DNA of 64,000 nucleotides from SZUA-430 sp040080835 (GCA_040080835.1 JBEBHP010000007.1:124001-188000), one strand, 5' to 3'; shown: positions 1-9,757, numbered from the stretch's first letter. Notes: a model not told the origin generated them from the sequence alone. Numbers and translations: made by a program.

Positions 1-1108
1 TGTGCTCGGATTCCACCGCAGACTGAATGGGCGAAAGCGGCGGCACGTACCAGACCATTGGCAAAGTGCGGTACTCCGGATGCAGCGGGAACGCCACCTT
101 CCACTCCATCGCCATCTTGTAGACCGGGGACTTGCGCGCCGCTTCCAGCCACGCCTCGGGAATTCCTTCCGCGCGCGCAGCCTCGATAACCTTGGGATCG
201 CTGGGGTCGAGGAAGATATCAAGCTGCGCCTGATAGAGGTCCTTCTCGTCGGGAACGCTTGCGGCCTTCTCGATGCGGTCAGCGTCGTAAAGCAGCACGC
301 CAAGATACCGGATGCGCCCCACGCACGTCTCCGAGCACACGGTCGGCTGGCCAGCCTCAATGCGAGGATAGCAGAAAATGCATTTCTCGGATTTGCCGCT
401 CACATAGTTGTAGTAGATTTTCTTGTAGGGACAGGCGCTGACACACATGCGCCAGCCCCTGCATTTGTCCTGATCGATCAGAACGATCCCGTCTTCCTCA
501 CGTTTGTAGATCGCACCCGAGGGACAAGCCGCCACACAGGCCGGATTGAGGCAGTGCTCACACAGCCTCGGCAGGTACATCATGAAGGTTTTTTCAAACT
601 GACCATAGATGTCTTTTTGAATACCTTCGAAATTGGCATCCTTGGAGCGGTGCTCGAACTCGCCACCAAGGATCTCTTCCCAGTTCGGCCCCCATTCGAT
701 CTTTTCCATGCGCTTGCCGGTAATCAGCGACAATGGCCTCGCAACGGGAACAGTCTTGGATTCGCCCGCTGTTTGCAGGTGCTCATAGTCGAAAGTGAAT
801 GGTTCATAATAGTCGTCAATCTCCGGCATGTCGGGATTGGCGAATATCTTCGCCAGGATACGAAACTTGCCACCCATGCGTGGCTCGATCTTGCCCCCAC
901 CCTTGCGAACCCAGCCTCCCTTCCACTTCTTCTGGTTTTCCCAGTCCTTCGGATAGCCAATGCCTGGCTTGGTTTCGACATTGTTGAACCACGCGTACTG
1001 GACGCCGTCACGATTGGTCCAGACATTCTTGCAGGAGACCGAACACGTATGACACCCGATGCACTTGTCGAGGTTCAGCACCATTCCAATTTGTGCGCGA
1101 ACTTTCAT
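1..1108 (-). CDS. narH: Respiratory nitrate reductase beta subunit NarH (3' end cut by window edge)
   Basis: This is the electron-transfer subunit of membrane-bound nitrate reductase, passing electrons from NarI heme to NarG on the cytoplasmic side. About 368 residues of the usual ~500 are visible. The four cysteine groups of the family can be read: CIGCHTCSVSC near residue 16, CEHCLNPACVAAC, CRGWRMCVSACP (Trp replacing the second Cys, as expected for the [3Fe-4S] centre of NarH) and CIFCYPRIEAGQPTVCSETC. The ATG at 1108 follows a TAGGAG ribosome site that overlaps the narG stop, 9 bp away, so narG and narH are translationally close. The C-terminus and narJ/narI lie beyond the left edge. A long opposite-strand reading frame here is an artefact. 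Confidence 0.97.
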   Translation of the reverse strand, partial: MKVRAQIGMVLNLDKCIGCHTCSVSCKNVWTNRDGVQYAWFNNVETKPGIGYPKDWENQKKWKGGWVRKGGGKIEPRMGGKFRILAKIFANPDMPEIDDYYEPFTFDYEHLQTAGESKTVPVARPLSLITGKRMEKIEWGPNWEEILGGEFEHRSKDANFEGIQKDIYGQFEKTFMMYLPRLCEHCLNPACVAACPSGAIYKREEDGIVLIDQDKCRGWRMCVSACPYKKIYYNYVSGKSEKCIFCYPRIEAGQPTVCSETCVGRIRYLGVLLYDADRIEKAASVPDEKDLYQAQLDIFLDPSDPKVIEAARAEGIPEAWLEAARKSPVYKMAMEWKVAFPLHPEYRTLPMVWYVPPLSPIQSAVESEH

Positions 1109-1117
1109 GTGGCTCTC

Positions 1118-4100
1118 CTACTCCGCGGCTTGCGGATGGGGCTCTTCCATCCAGTCAACATTGGCCATCTTTCGAAGCACCACGAACTCATCGCGGTTGG
1201 AACCGACGGTCCCGTAATAGTTGAACCCGTAGGACAACTGCGCATATCCGCCGATCATGTGCGTAGGCTTGGTGACCGTGCGGGTGACAGAGTTGTGAAT
1301 GCCGCGCGTCCTGGTCGTTTCTGTCCCCGGCACATTCACGATCTTTTCCTGCGCGTGATACATCAGGCAAAGTCCGGATTTGACACGTTGGCTCACAACG
1401 GCCCGCGCAGACAGCGCGCCGTTGGCGTTGAAGAGCTCGATCCAGTCATTGTCAACGATGCCTGCCGACTTCGCATCACTCTCGCTGATCCAGACGATCG
1501 GGCCTCCGCGGGAAAGAGTGAGCTGCAGCAGGTTGTCCGTATAGGTCGAATGGATACCCCACTTCTGATGCGGCGTAATGAAGTTCAGGACAATCTCGCT
1601 GTTCCCGTTCTTCTTCTTTCCCAGCAACGGTGCAATCGTCTTCAGATCCACCGGCGGTTTGTAGGTCGTGAACCCCTCTCCGAAAGCCCGCATCCACGGA
1701 TGGTCGACGTAAAGTTGCTGTCGGCCTGTCAACGTGCGCCACGGAATGAGCTCGTGAACATTCGTGTAGCCCGCATTGTAGGAGACCTCTTCCGACTCAA
1801 TACCTGACCACGTCGGAGACGAGATGATCTTGCGCGGCTGCGCGACAATATCGCGAAAGCGGATCTTGTCGTCTTGCCGCGAGCGCGCCAGATGCGCGTG
1901 CTGCAGGCCCGTTTGCTTTTCAAGCGCTTCCCATGACTTGACCGCAACTTCGCCATTGGTCTCTGGTGCAAGCGACAGGATCACCTCAGTCGCGTCTATA
2001 TCGGTATCGATCCGCGCCATCCCCTTCGAGACGCCTTCGTCGGTGACCACGCCATTGAGCTTGCGCAGGAACTCGACCTCGTGCTGCGTATTCCAGGAAA
2101 TGCCCTTGCCCCCATTGCCGACCTTTTCCATGAGCGGCCCCAGGGCTGTGAAGCGCTTGTAGAGATTGGGATAATCCCGCTCGACCACCGTTACATTCGG
2201 CATCGTCTTGCCGGGCACAGGCTCGCACTCGCCTTTCCGCCAGTCCTTGGGCTCGAAAGCCTGTCCCAGTTCTCCAGCCGTATCGTGCATCAGCGGCGTC
2301 AGCACGACATCCTTCTCGACACCCAGATGTCCCGGCGACAGTTCCGAAACACGCTGAGCGAAGCCCTTGAAGATATCCCAGTCGCTTCGACACTCCCACA
2401 ATGGGTCAACAGCCTTCGTCAGCGGGTGAATGAAGGGATGCATGTCAGACGTGTTCAGGTCATTCTTTTCGTACCAGGTCGCCGTCGGCAGCACGATGTC
2501 GGAGTACATGCATGTCGAGGACATGCGAAAATCGATAGTGACAAGCAGATCGAGTTTCCCCTCTGGCGCCTGATCGTGCCACTTGACTTCACGTGGCTTC
2601 TGCTCACCGCTCTCGCCCAGGTTCTTGCCCTGCACACCGTGCGATGTGCCAATCAGGTGTTTCAGGAAATACTCATGCCCCTTCCCGCTTGAGCCCAGAA
2701 GGTTCGAGCGCCAGACAAACATGTTGCGCGGAAAGTTCTTTGGATCATCCGGATCCTCGCACGACATCTTCAGTACGCCGGACTTCAGGCCATCGGCCAC
2801 ATATTGTGGCACCGGTTTGCCCGCCTTCGCGGCGTCGCCCGCAATCGTCAGCGGATTGGTCTCCAGCTGCGGCGCCGACGGCAACCAGCCCATCCGTTCG
2901 GATCGAACGTTGAAGTCGATCAGACTGCAGTTCCAGTCGCCAGGCTCAGCCGTCGGCGACAGTATTTCGTCAACGCGCAGCTTTTCGTAACGCCACTGGT
3001 CGGTGTGTGCATAGAAGAAGCTGGTTGAATTCATCTGTCGTGGCGGGCGCCCCCAGTCGAGTGCGAACGCGAGCGCCGTCCAGCCAGGTTGCGGCCGCAG
3101 CTTCTCCTGTCCCACATAGTGCGCCCAGCCACCACCGGACTGGCCAATACAGCCACACATCGTCAGCATCGAAATGATGCCGCGATAGATCATGTCCATG
3201 TGATACCAGTGGTTGATCCCGGCACCCAGGATCACCATCGATTTGCCCTTGGTTTTCGCGGCATTGTCGGCAAATTCACGCGCCGTCAGGATAATGTCCT
3301 TGCGGCGAACGCCTGTCACCTTCTCCGCCCAGGCCGGCGTGTAGGGCACATCGTCATCGTACGACGTCGCAATATTTGCCCCGCCAAAACCACGGTCAAC
3401 ACCGTAATTGGCCATGAACAGATCGTAGACCGTCGCAACAAGGGTCTCGCCGTCGGCGAGCATGATCTTCTTGACCGGCACGTTCCTGATCAGAATGTCG
3501 TCGTGATCCGTTTTCGTGAAGTGCTCGGTTGCCAAGCCGCCAAAATACGGTGACGCAACGCCGATGATCTCGTCGTGATGATCCTTGAGGCTCAACCGCA
3601 GTTTCGTGTCCTGTCCGGCAGATGCCTTTTCCTGCAAGTTCCACTTGCCCTGTTCCCCCCAGCGAAAGCCAATCGAGCCGAGTGGCGTAACGATCGCTCC
3701 AGACATCTCGTCATAGGCAACCGTCTTCCAGTCGGGGTTGTTGGCTTCATTCAGCTTGTCGGAGAAATCGCTCGCGCGCACAAAGCGCTCGGGAACCCAG
3801 TTGCCAGCCACCTTTTTCAAACGCACCAGCAGAGGAAAATCCGTGTACTTGCGCGCATAGTCGATGAAATAGGGGTCGGGGTTCTTTACGTGGAATTCGT
3901 TCAGGATGACATGGCCGAACGCCATGGCCAGTGCCGAATCCGTGCCCTGCTTGACCGACAGCCAGAGGTCGGCAAACTTCGATGCTTCGCTGTAGTCGGG
4001 CGAAACAACCACGCTCTTGATGCCCTTGTAGCGCCCTTCCGAATAAAAATGCGCGTCAGGAGACCGCGTTTGCGGAACGTTTGATCCCCACAGGATCAGA

Positions 4101-4843
4101 AACCCCGAATTGTACCAGTCTGCACTTTCCGGGACATCGGTCTGCTCGCCCCAGGTTTGCGGCGAACTCGCTGGCAGGTCGCAATACCAGTCATAAAACG
4201 ACATGCATGTGCCACCCAGCAGGGACAGGTAGCGCGAGCCGGCCGCGTAAGACACCATCGACATGGCAGGGATCGGCGAGAACCCGATCACCCGGTCTGG
4301 CCCATGCGTCTTTGCCGTATAGATATTCGCGGCAGCAACGATGTCGTTGATTTCATCCCAGCCCGCACGAATGAAGCCGCCGTGACCACGCATCTGGCGA
4401 AAATCAGTGAGCTTTCCCTTGTCCTCGACGATGGATGCCCATGCGTCAACCGGCGCCAGTGTCTTGCGGGCGTCGCGCCATTGCCTGAGCAGGCGTTTGC
4501 GGATGAGCGGGTACTTGATGCGATTGCCGCTATAGAGATACCAGCTCGCGCTCGCGCCCCGCTGACACCCTCTCGGCTCGTGATCCGGCAGATCGGGTCG
4601 GGTACGCGGATAGTCCGTTTGCTGCGTTTCCCACGTGACGATTCCGCCTTTCACGTAGATCTTCCATGAACATGATCCCGTGCAGTTCACGCCATGCGTC
4701 GAACGCACGATCTTGTCGTGGCTCCAGCGGTTGCGATAGGCGTCTTCCCAGGTCCGGTCTTCGCCGGTGACAATGCCATGCCCGTCGGAAAATGTGCCGA
4801 CATCTTTTTTGAAGAATTGCAGGCGATCAAGAAAGTGACTCAT
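1118..4843 (-). CDS. narG: Respiratory nitrate reductase alpha subunit NarG
   Basis: Catalytic subunit (1241 aa, normal for the family) that reduces nitrate to nitrite at a bis-MGD molybdenum centre in the cytoplasm. The N-terminal FS0 iron-sulfur site is visible as HGVNCTGSCSW near residues 50-60 with a later Cys in EPRGCQRGAS. The conserved segment YCDLPASSPQTWGEQTDVP carries the Asp that ligates Mo. The C-terminus contains the usual NarG cofactor-binding region (QLSYGFNYYGTVGSNRDEFV). No Tat signal is seen, matching a cytoplasm-facing Nar enzyme. The gene follows narK with 9 bp between them; its GGAG ribosome site overlaps the narK stop. mobB nearby supplies the MGD cofactor. Confidence 0.98.
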   Translation of the reverse strand: MSHFLDRLQFFKKDVGTFSDGHGIVTGEDRTWEDAYRNRWSHDKIVRSTHGVNCTGSCSWKIYVKGGIVTWETQQTDYPRTRPDLPDHEPRGCQRGASASWYLYSGNRIKYPLIRKRLLRQWRDARKTLAPVDAWASIVEDKGKLTDFRQMRGHGGFIRAGWDEINDIVAAANIYTAKTHGPDRVIGFSPIPAMSMVSYAAGSRYLSLLGGTCMSFYDWYCDLPASSPQTWGEQTDVPESADWYNSGFLILWGSNVPQTRSPDAHFYSEGRYKGIKSVVVSPDYSEASKFADLWLSVKQGTDSALAMAFGHVILNEFHVKNPDPYFIDYARKYTDFPLLVRLKKVAGNWVPERFVRASDFSDKLNEANNPDWKTVAYDEMSGAIVTPLGSIGFRWGEQGKWNLQEKASAGQDTKLRLSLKDHHDEIIGVASPYFGGLATEHFTKTDHDDILIRNVPVKKIMLADGETLVATVYDLFMANYGVDRGFGGANIATSYDDDVPYTPAWAEKVTGVRRKDIILTAREFADNAAKTKGKSMVILGAGINHWYHMDMIYRGIISMLTMCGCIGQSGGGWAHYVGQEKLRPQPGWTALAFALDWGRPPRQMNSTSFFYAHTDQWRYEKLRVDEILSPTAEPGDWNCSLIDFNVRSERMGWLPSAPQLETNPLTIAGDAAKAGKPVPQYVADGLKSGVLKMSCEDPDDPKNFPRNMFVWRSNLLGSSGKGHEYFLKHLIGTSHGVQGKNLGESGEQKPREVKWHDQAPEGKLDLLVTIDFRMSSTCMYSDIVLPTATWYEKNDLNTSDMHPFIHPLTKAVDPLWECRSDWDIFKGFAQRVSELSPGHLGVEKDVVLTPLMHDTAGELGQAFEPKDWRKGECEPVPGKTMPNVTVVERDYPNLYKRFTALGPLMEKVGNGGKGISWNTQHEVEFLRKLNGVVTDEGVSKGMARIDTDIDATEVILSLAPETNGEVAVKSWEALEKQTGLQHAHLARSRQDDKIRFRDIVAQPRKIISSPTWSGIESEEVSYNAGYTNVHELIPWRTLTGRQQLYVDHPWMRAFGEGFTTYKPPVDLKTIAPLLGKKKNGNSEIVLNFITPHQKWGIHSTYTDNLLQLTLSRGGPIVWISESDAKSAGIVDNDWIELFNANGALSARAVVSQRVKSGLCLMYHAQEKIVNVPGTETTRTRGIHNSVTRTVTKPTHMIGGYAQLSYGFNYYGTVGSNRDEFVVLRKMANVDWMEEPHPQAAE

Positions 4844-4852
4844 CTTCGTCTC

Positions 4853-7597
4853 CTAGGTCGCCGCCGTACTGAGAGTGCTGAAATTTTGCTTGCGTTCGAT
4901 GTCGTACAAAAGGCCGCCACGGCGCGTATAGACGCGCCACGTGATCACAAGGCAGGTGATGTAGAAGCAGAGAAAACCCCAGAGCGCAGCCTCCGGCCCC
5001 CCCGTCATGCTGATTGACGTGCCATAGGCCTTCGGTATGAAGAACGCGCCGTACGCAGCAATGGCCGACGTGAAGCCGATGATCGCTGCAGACTCTTTGT
5101 CGGATTGTCGCGCACGATCATCTGCGGATGCGCCCGGCATCAGCCGCGTCATTTCCTGGCGCATGATCGCGGGGATCATCTGGAAGGTTGAAGCATTGCC
5201 GACACCCGTCACGAAGAACAGGAACAGGAAACTGCCCAGGAAACCCCAGAATGCCCCTGGCTGATCCTTCATGCCCAGAAAGAAGAGTACGCCAGCTACA
5301 CCGACGATCATGCCGATGAAGACCCAGAACGTCACACGACCGCCGCCGTATCTGTCTGAAACCCAACCCGTCAGCGAGCGCGACAGCGCCCCCACCAGCG
5401 GCCCCAGGAACGCAAACTGGAGTGCATTCACTTCCGGGAACTCGAGCTTCGACAAAAGCGGGAAGCCGGCGGAATAGCCAATGAACGAGCCAAATGTGCC
5501 CGTATAGAGCCAGCACATGATCCAGTTGTGCCGACGCTGGAAGATGACGGACTGCTCTGCAAATGATGCACGCGCCGACGCAATGTCGTTCATCCCGAAC
5601 CAGGCCGCAAAGGCAGAAACTACAATGAACGGCACCCAGATGAAGCCTGCGTTCTGCAACCACATCTGCGTCTCGGCACCATCAACAATTGCCGTCTGCG
5701 GCGCGCCACCAAGCCAGCCGAACACGCCACTTGTAATGACAATTGGGACAAGGAACTGAACCACGCTCACGCCAAGGTTTCCCAGCCCCGCATTCAGCGC
5801 CAGCGCGTTGCCCTTCTCGGCCTTGGGATAGAAGAAACTGATATTGCCCATCGACGAGGCAAAGTTACCTCCGCCAAAGCCGCACAGCAGCGCGAGGATC
5901 AGGAACACGACATAAGGCGTTGAGGGGTCGCGGACCGCAAAGCCAATACCGATGGCAGGAATCAGGAGAGACCAGGTTGCAAGCGTCGTCCACAACCGCC
6001 CACCAAATACGGGTACCATGAACGAATAGAATATGCGCAGCGTCGCGCCTGAAAGTCCCGGCAGCGCGGCAAGCCAGAACAACTGGTCAGTCGTGTACGC
6101 GAAGCCAACGGCAGGCAGCTTGGCGACCACGACAGACCACACCATCCAGACCGCAAACGAGAGCAACAAGGCAGGGATCGATATCCAGAGGTTGCGGCCA
6201 GCAATTGCCTTGCCTTTCTCCTTCCAGAACACCGGATCCTCCGGATGCCAGTCTTCAAGCACGTGACCGGCAAGCTTGCGTTCGTGGACTGCCGTATGAA
6301 TGGGTTTCATTTCTGGAAGCTCGGGCAGTCTGTGCAGCGTCTCGCCCATGGCCTGCTGCTCCATATGGCGGACTGCAAAATGCATCCATGCAAGAGCAAT
6401 TGTCGTGATGCCAAACAAAAGCATGAAACAGCTCTGCCAGATGCCTGTCAGGTCATTCAGCACGCCAAACAGTATCGGCAACACAAAGCCGCCAAGCCCC
6501 CCGATCAGGCCGACAAGGCCGCCAACCGAACCGACATTGTTTGGGTAATAGACTGGAATGTGCTTGTAGACTGCGGCCTTCCCGAGGCTCATGAAGAAGC
6601 CCAGCACAAAGACGATCACCGTGAATGCAACCACGTCAGTCGAGAGCCTGAAGGAAATCGGTCCGGAGATTCCTTCCACGACATAGTTCGTTGGCGGGTA
6701 AGAGAGGAAGAACAGGGCCACCACTGAAACCGAAAACGTCCAGTACATCACCGTCCTTGCGCCAACCCGGTCGGATAGAAAACCACCATAGGCCCGAAAC
6801 AGTGATGCAGGGATGGAATAGGCCGCTCCCAGCATGCCCGCTGTCGCAATGTCCAGGCCATAGACTCCCATCAGATAGCGGGGCAACCACAGGGCCAGAG
6901 CAACGAACGCACCAAAAACAAAGAAGTAGTAGAGCGAGAAGCGCCAGACCTGAATATTCTGCAGTGGTTCGAGTTGCGACCAGAAACTGACCGCCGGACG
7001 CTTCTCGGCACGACGCGCCGCAAGGTCCGGGTCTTCCTCGGCAAGAACATAAAAGAGCACGCCCATGATGCCGATGGCCGCAGCCCAGATCAGGGCAACC
7101 GTGTGCCAGCCATAATTGACCATGATCGTCGGCGCGAGAAATTTGGTAACGGCCGCGCCAACATTTCCCGCACCAAAAATTCCGAGTGCTGATCCTTGCG
7201 TCTCCCTGGAAAACCAGCGCGATACATAAGCGACACCAACCGAAAACGAACCGCCCGCAATACCAACGCCCAATGCAGCGAGCAGATAGGTCTCATAGTC
7301 CGAAGCAAAGGTCAGAAGCACTGTTGCAATTGCGGAAGAGATCATGACGAGGCTCAGCACAGATCGCCCGCCGTATTGATCCGTCCAGATGCCGAGTACC
7401 AGTCTGATCAAGGAGCCGGTCAGGATTGGCGTTCCAATCAGCAACCCGAACTGGGCCTCGTTGAGCCCCAGCTCCTGCTTGATCTGGATGCCGATGATCG
7501 AGAAAATCGTCCATACGGCGAAGCATATGGTGAACGAGATCGTCGAAAGTGAAAGTGCCGTTGTTCGTTGGCTTGCTGTAACAGTCGAAGTGTCCAT
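4853..7597 (-). CDS. narK: Fused NarK1-NarK2 nitrate/nitrite transporter
   Basis: A 914-aa protein made of two MFS domains in tandem. The first (about residues 15-415) has the NarK signature region DQYGGR...GVGIAGGSFSVGVAYVSRWF, and the second (about 475-900) starts again at NLWISIPALLLSFAVWM and carries SDRYGGGRVTF. A hydrophilic linker with HRLPELPEMKPIHTAV joins them. In characterised fusions (Paracoccus type) one half imports nitrate with protons and the other exchanges nitrate for nitrite; that split of roles here is inferred. An upstream in-frame ATG at 7720 exists, but ATG 7597 is preferred: it is preceded by AGAGGGG and starts the conserved region. The upstream region holds two FNR-type boxes. 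Confidence 0.95.
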   Translation of the reverse strand: MDTSTVTASQRTTALSLSTISFTICFAVWTIFSIIGIQIKQELGLNEAQFGLLIGTPILTGSLIRLVLGIWTDQYGGRSVLSLVMISSAIATVLLTFASDYETYLLAALGVGIAGGSFSVGVAYVSRWFSRETQGSALGIFGAGNVGAAVTKFLAPTIMVNYGWHTVALIWAAAIGIMGVLFYVLAEEDPDLAARRAEKRPAVSFWSQLEPLQNIQVWRFSLYYFFVFGAFVALALWLPRYLMGVYGLDIATAGMLGAAYSIPASLFRAYGGFLSDRVGARTVMYWTFSVSVVALFFLSYPPTNYVVEGISGPISFRLSTDVVAFTVIVFVLGFFMSLGKAAVYKHIPVYYPNNVGSVGGLVGLIGGLGGFVLPILFGVLNDLTGIWQSCFMLLFGITTIALAWMHFAVRHMEQQAMGETLHRLPELPEMKPIHTAVHERKLAGHVLEDWHPEDPVFWKEKGKAIAGRNLWISIPALLLSFAVWMVWSVVVAKLPAVGFAYTTDQLFWLAALPGLSGATLRIFYSFMVPVFGGRLWTTLATWSLLIPAIGIGFAVRDPSTPYVVFLILALLCGFGGGNFASSMGNISFFYPKAEKGNALALNAGLGNLGVSVVQFLVPIVITSGVFGWLGGAPQTAIVDGAETQMWLQNAGFIWVPFIVVSAFAAWFGMNDIASARASFAEQSVIFQRRHNWIMCWLYTGTFGSFIGYSAGFPLLSKLEFPEVNALQFAFLGPLVGALSRSLTGWVSDRYGGGRVTFWVFIGMIVGVAGVLFFLGMKDQPGAFWGFLGSFLFLFFVTGVGNASTFQMIPAIMRQEMTRLMPGASADDRARQSDKESAAIIGFTSAIAAYGAFFIPKAYGTSISMTGGPEAALWGFLCFYITCLVITWRVYTRRGGLLYDIERKQNFSTLSTAAT

Positions 7598-7654
7598 GGC
7601 GCATGCGCCCCTCTTTGGCTGCACGCAAACTGTATGAGGCGCTGAGCTCTTGCC

Positions 7655-7668
7655 TTGATATGAATCAA
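7655..7668. promoter_or_regulatory. FNR/Dnr box 1 (TTGAT-N4-ATCAA)
   Basis: Perfect dyad TTGATatgaATCAA, the consensus site of FNR/ANR/DNR regulators. It is centred 64 bp upstream of the narK start. If the box lies at -41.5, narK transcription would begin near 7620, with CATACA at 7632-7637 as a plausible -10. It is also about 93 bp upstream of the divergent regulator gene and could serve both promoters. Confidence 0.88.
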
Positions 7669-7728
7669 GGACCTCTCCAGAAGATGTCGGATAGTCTTCT
7701 AAGCGTGCAGATAGATACAAGCAGTGAC

Positions 7729-7742
7729 TTGATCTAAATCAA
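7729..7742. promoter_or_regulatory. FNR/Dnr box 2 (TTGAT-N4-ATCAA)
   Basis: Second perfect dyad, TTGATctaaATCAA, only 12 bp before the ATG of the Crp/Fnr-type gene. At that position it would lie within or beside the transcript start of that gene, so binding could repress it (autoregulation), while it could act as an upstream activating site for narK. The site is seen; the direction of the effect is inferred. Confidence 0.85.
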
Positions 7743-7754
7743 GTATGAGGCCCC

Positions 7755-8438
7755 ATGGCTCACCCCCGATTGCCATATCTCAGGAAAGTGGACCTGTTCG
7801 CGCCGCTTCCCGAGCCTAGCATGGAACGACTGGCAGACATCGCGGGACTGCAGGGCTTCAGCAATCACACCTATCTCTTCCGCGAAGGGGAAGAACCCGA
7901 CTTCATCTATTGCCTTGTGGAAGGCGCCATTGTGCTCGTCGGAGGCGTCAATGGACAGGAAGCCGTCATCGAATTCTTCGGGCCCGGCGAAAGCATACTT
8001 TTGCCGGCAGCCTTGCTGGGCCTGCCCTATCTGGTGAGCGCGCGCGCCACCTCGGATGGGCAGGCGTTGCTCATACCTGCAGGCAGATTTCGCAGCATGA
8101 TCGACGAGGACGCAGCACTCGCGGCGCAGTGTGCGCGCATGCTGTCGGCACACTGGCGTGTTCTGATCCGCCAGATCAAGGAAATCAAAACCTGCAGCGC
8201 CACCGAGCGGCTGGCAAAATTTCTCCTCTCCCAGACCGACAAGACCAAGGGCTCGGCCACGCTTGCGTTGCCCGGCATGAAGAAGGAAGTCGCCACTCGA
8301 CTTGGAATCAAACCAGAAACTCTTTCGCGCACCATGAAAAAATTGACCGAGTTCGGCGTCGAGAGCACTGGCGAAGTGGTCCATATCGCCTCGCTCGAAC
8401 GCCTGACAACGCTGATCAACCCAACGCATCTCGACTAG
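7755..8438 (+). CDS. Crp/Fnr-family regulator, Dnr/Nnr-like (no Fe-S cysteines)
   Basis: A 227-aa regulator. Residues ~10-120 form the cyclic-nucleotide-type sensor fold (FREGEEPDFIYCLVEGAIVLV, FGPGESILLPAALLG), then a dimerisation helix (ARMLSAHWRVLIRQIKEIK) and a winged helix-turn-helix. The recognition helix PETLSRTMKKL has the E-x-x-S-R pattern that reads TTGAT half-sites, matching the two boxes just upstream. There is no N-terminal cysteine cluster, so it is not a classical oxygen-sensing FNR; it resembles the DNR/NnrR group that senses NO through heme, although heme binding cannot be read from sequence. It is divergent from narKGH and precedes the porin and mobB. Confidence 0.9.
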   Translation: MAHPRLPYLRKVDLFAPLPEPSMERLADIAGLQGFSNHTYLFREGEEPDFIYCLVEGAIVLVGGVNGQEAVIEFFGPGESILLPAALLGLPYLVSARATSDGQALLIPAGRFRSMIDEDAALAAQCARMLSAHWRVLIRQIKEIKTCSATERLAKFLLSQTDKTKGSATLALPGMKKEVATRLGIKPETLSRTMKKLTEFGVESTGEVVHIASLERLTTLINPTHLD

Positions 8439-8487
8439 AAATTCTCCATCCGGATAAACCATGCACAAACCAGAAGGTAAGCACCAG

Positions 8488-9738
8488 ATGACGGACAGCA
8501 ACTCAGTTCTTTCATCTTCCTTTTTGCGAGGAACACTTCTTGTCGCCGGCATCGCCAGCATTGGCGCCATGCAGGCCCGGGCTGACAATTCGTTCGGAGA
8601 CTTCTTCGACAACGGAAAGTTACTCCTCGACGCACGCTACCGGTTTGAATCGGTCTCGCAGGACGGCAAGCCCGACGATGCTGCCGCAAATACCATTCGG
8701 GTTCGCGCGGGCTTCCAGACCGGCAAGGTTTGGGACTTGCAGGGCTTGATTGAAGCCGAGGGTATTTTCCACCTCAATGACGCTTTCGATGACACGCTGA
8801 ATGGCCACACCACCTATCCGATTGTTGCCGATCCGGAAGACATCCAGATCAATCGTTTGCAGATCGAATATTCAGGGCTGCCGCAGACGCTCGTCACAGT
8901 GGGCCGCCAGCGCATGAACCTCGACAACCAGCGCTTTGTCGGTGGCGTTGCCTTCAGACAGAATGAACAGACCTTCGACGCCGTGCGCTTCACCAACACC
9001 AGCATCGAAAACCTCAGCCTCACTTACGCATATATCAACCAGGTCAATCGGGTTTTCGGCGAGGACAGCCCGCAGGGCCACTATGACAGCAGTTCGCACC
9101 TGTTCAACGCAGCCTACGACATCAAAGGCTGGGGCAAGCTGACGGGCTATGCCTACCTGCTGGACCTCAGGCAGGCGCCGACGCAGTCCACCGCAACCCT
9201 CGGCGCGCGCCTGGCCGGCAAGCATGAACTCGCGACCGACATCTCGGTCCTCTACGCACTCGAATACGCCAATCAGAAGGACTACGGCAACAACACGGCC
9301 GACGTGAATCTCAACTATTGGCTGCTCGAAGGCGGCGTTGCCTCGCACGGCTTCAAACTTCTGGCAGGCCAGGAAACACTGGAAGGCAATGGCTCCCGCG
9401 GCTTTGCAACACCGCTGGCCACCCTGCACAAATTCCAGGGCTATGCAGACGTGTTCCTGAATACGCCAGCCAACGGCATCGTCGATACCTATGGAACACT
9501 GGCCTACGAAACCAAGCTGGAAGACGCAGGTCCCGTCACGGGCGTCATGGCTGCCATCACCTATCACGAATTCGAAGCTGATCGTGGCAGTGCGTCCTTC
9601 GGCAACGAGACCGACTACGAAGTCGTCGCCCGCCTTGGCGACAACTGGTCGGCCGGCGTGAAATATGCCGACTACAAGGGCGATGCAGCCTTTGCCGACC
9701 GGGACAAATTGTGGCTGACGGTCGAGTTCAACTATTGA
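8488..9738 (+). CDS. Outer-membrane porin of the alginate-export family
   Basis: A 416-aa beta-barrel protein. From ATG 8488 there is a clear signal peptide (SSSFLRGTLLVAGIASIGAMQARA, with cleavage probably after ARA). The mature protein alternates short beta strands and ends in WLTVEFNY, a C-terminal aromatic typical of outer-membrane barrels. The region LLLDARYRFESVSQDGKPDDA and VTVGRQRMNLDNQRFVGGV match the alginate_exp (AlgE-like) domain. ATG 8461 is possible, but ATG 8488 has a better ribosome site (GAAGGTAAG) and gives the signal peptide directly. It lies between the Dnr-like regulator and mobB, so passage of nitrate or nitrite is a reasonable inference; alginate export has no support from neighbours. 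Confidence 0.85.
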   Translation: MTDSNSVLSSSFLRGTLLVAGIASIGAMQARADNSFGDFFDNGKLLLDARYRFESVSQDGKPDDAAANTIRVRAGFQTGKVWDLQGLIEAEGIFHLNDAFDDTLNGHTTYPIVADPEDIQINRLQIEYSGLPQTLVTVGRQRMNLDNQRFVGGVAFRQNEQTFDAVRFTNTSIENLSLTYAYINQVNRVFGEDSPQGHYDSSSHLFNAAYDIKGWGKLTGYAYLLDLRQAPTQSTATLGARLAGKHELATDISVLYALEYANQKDYGNNTADVNLNYWLLEGGVASHGFKLLAGQETLEGNGSRGFATPLATLHKFQGYADVFLNTPANGIVDTYGTLAYETKLEDAGPVTGVMAAITYHEFEADRGSASFGNETDYEVVARLGDNWSAGVKYADYKGDAAFADRDKLWLTVEFNY

Positions 9739-9757
9739 ACCCGGCACAGCGACACCC

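Noticed and set aside
2..1807. 601-aa rightward reading frame across narH and the end of narG
   Set aside because: It lies opposite two certain genes and has no family features; long antisense frames are common in GC-rich DNA.
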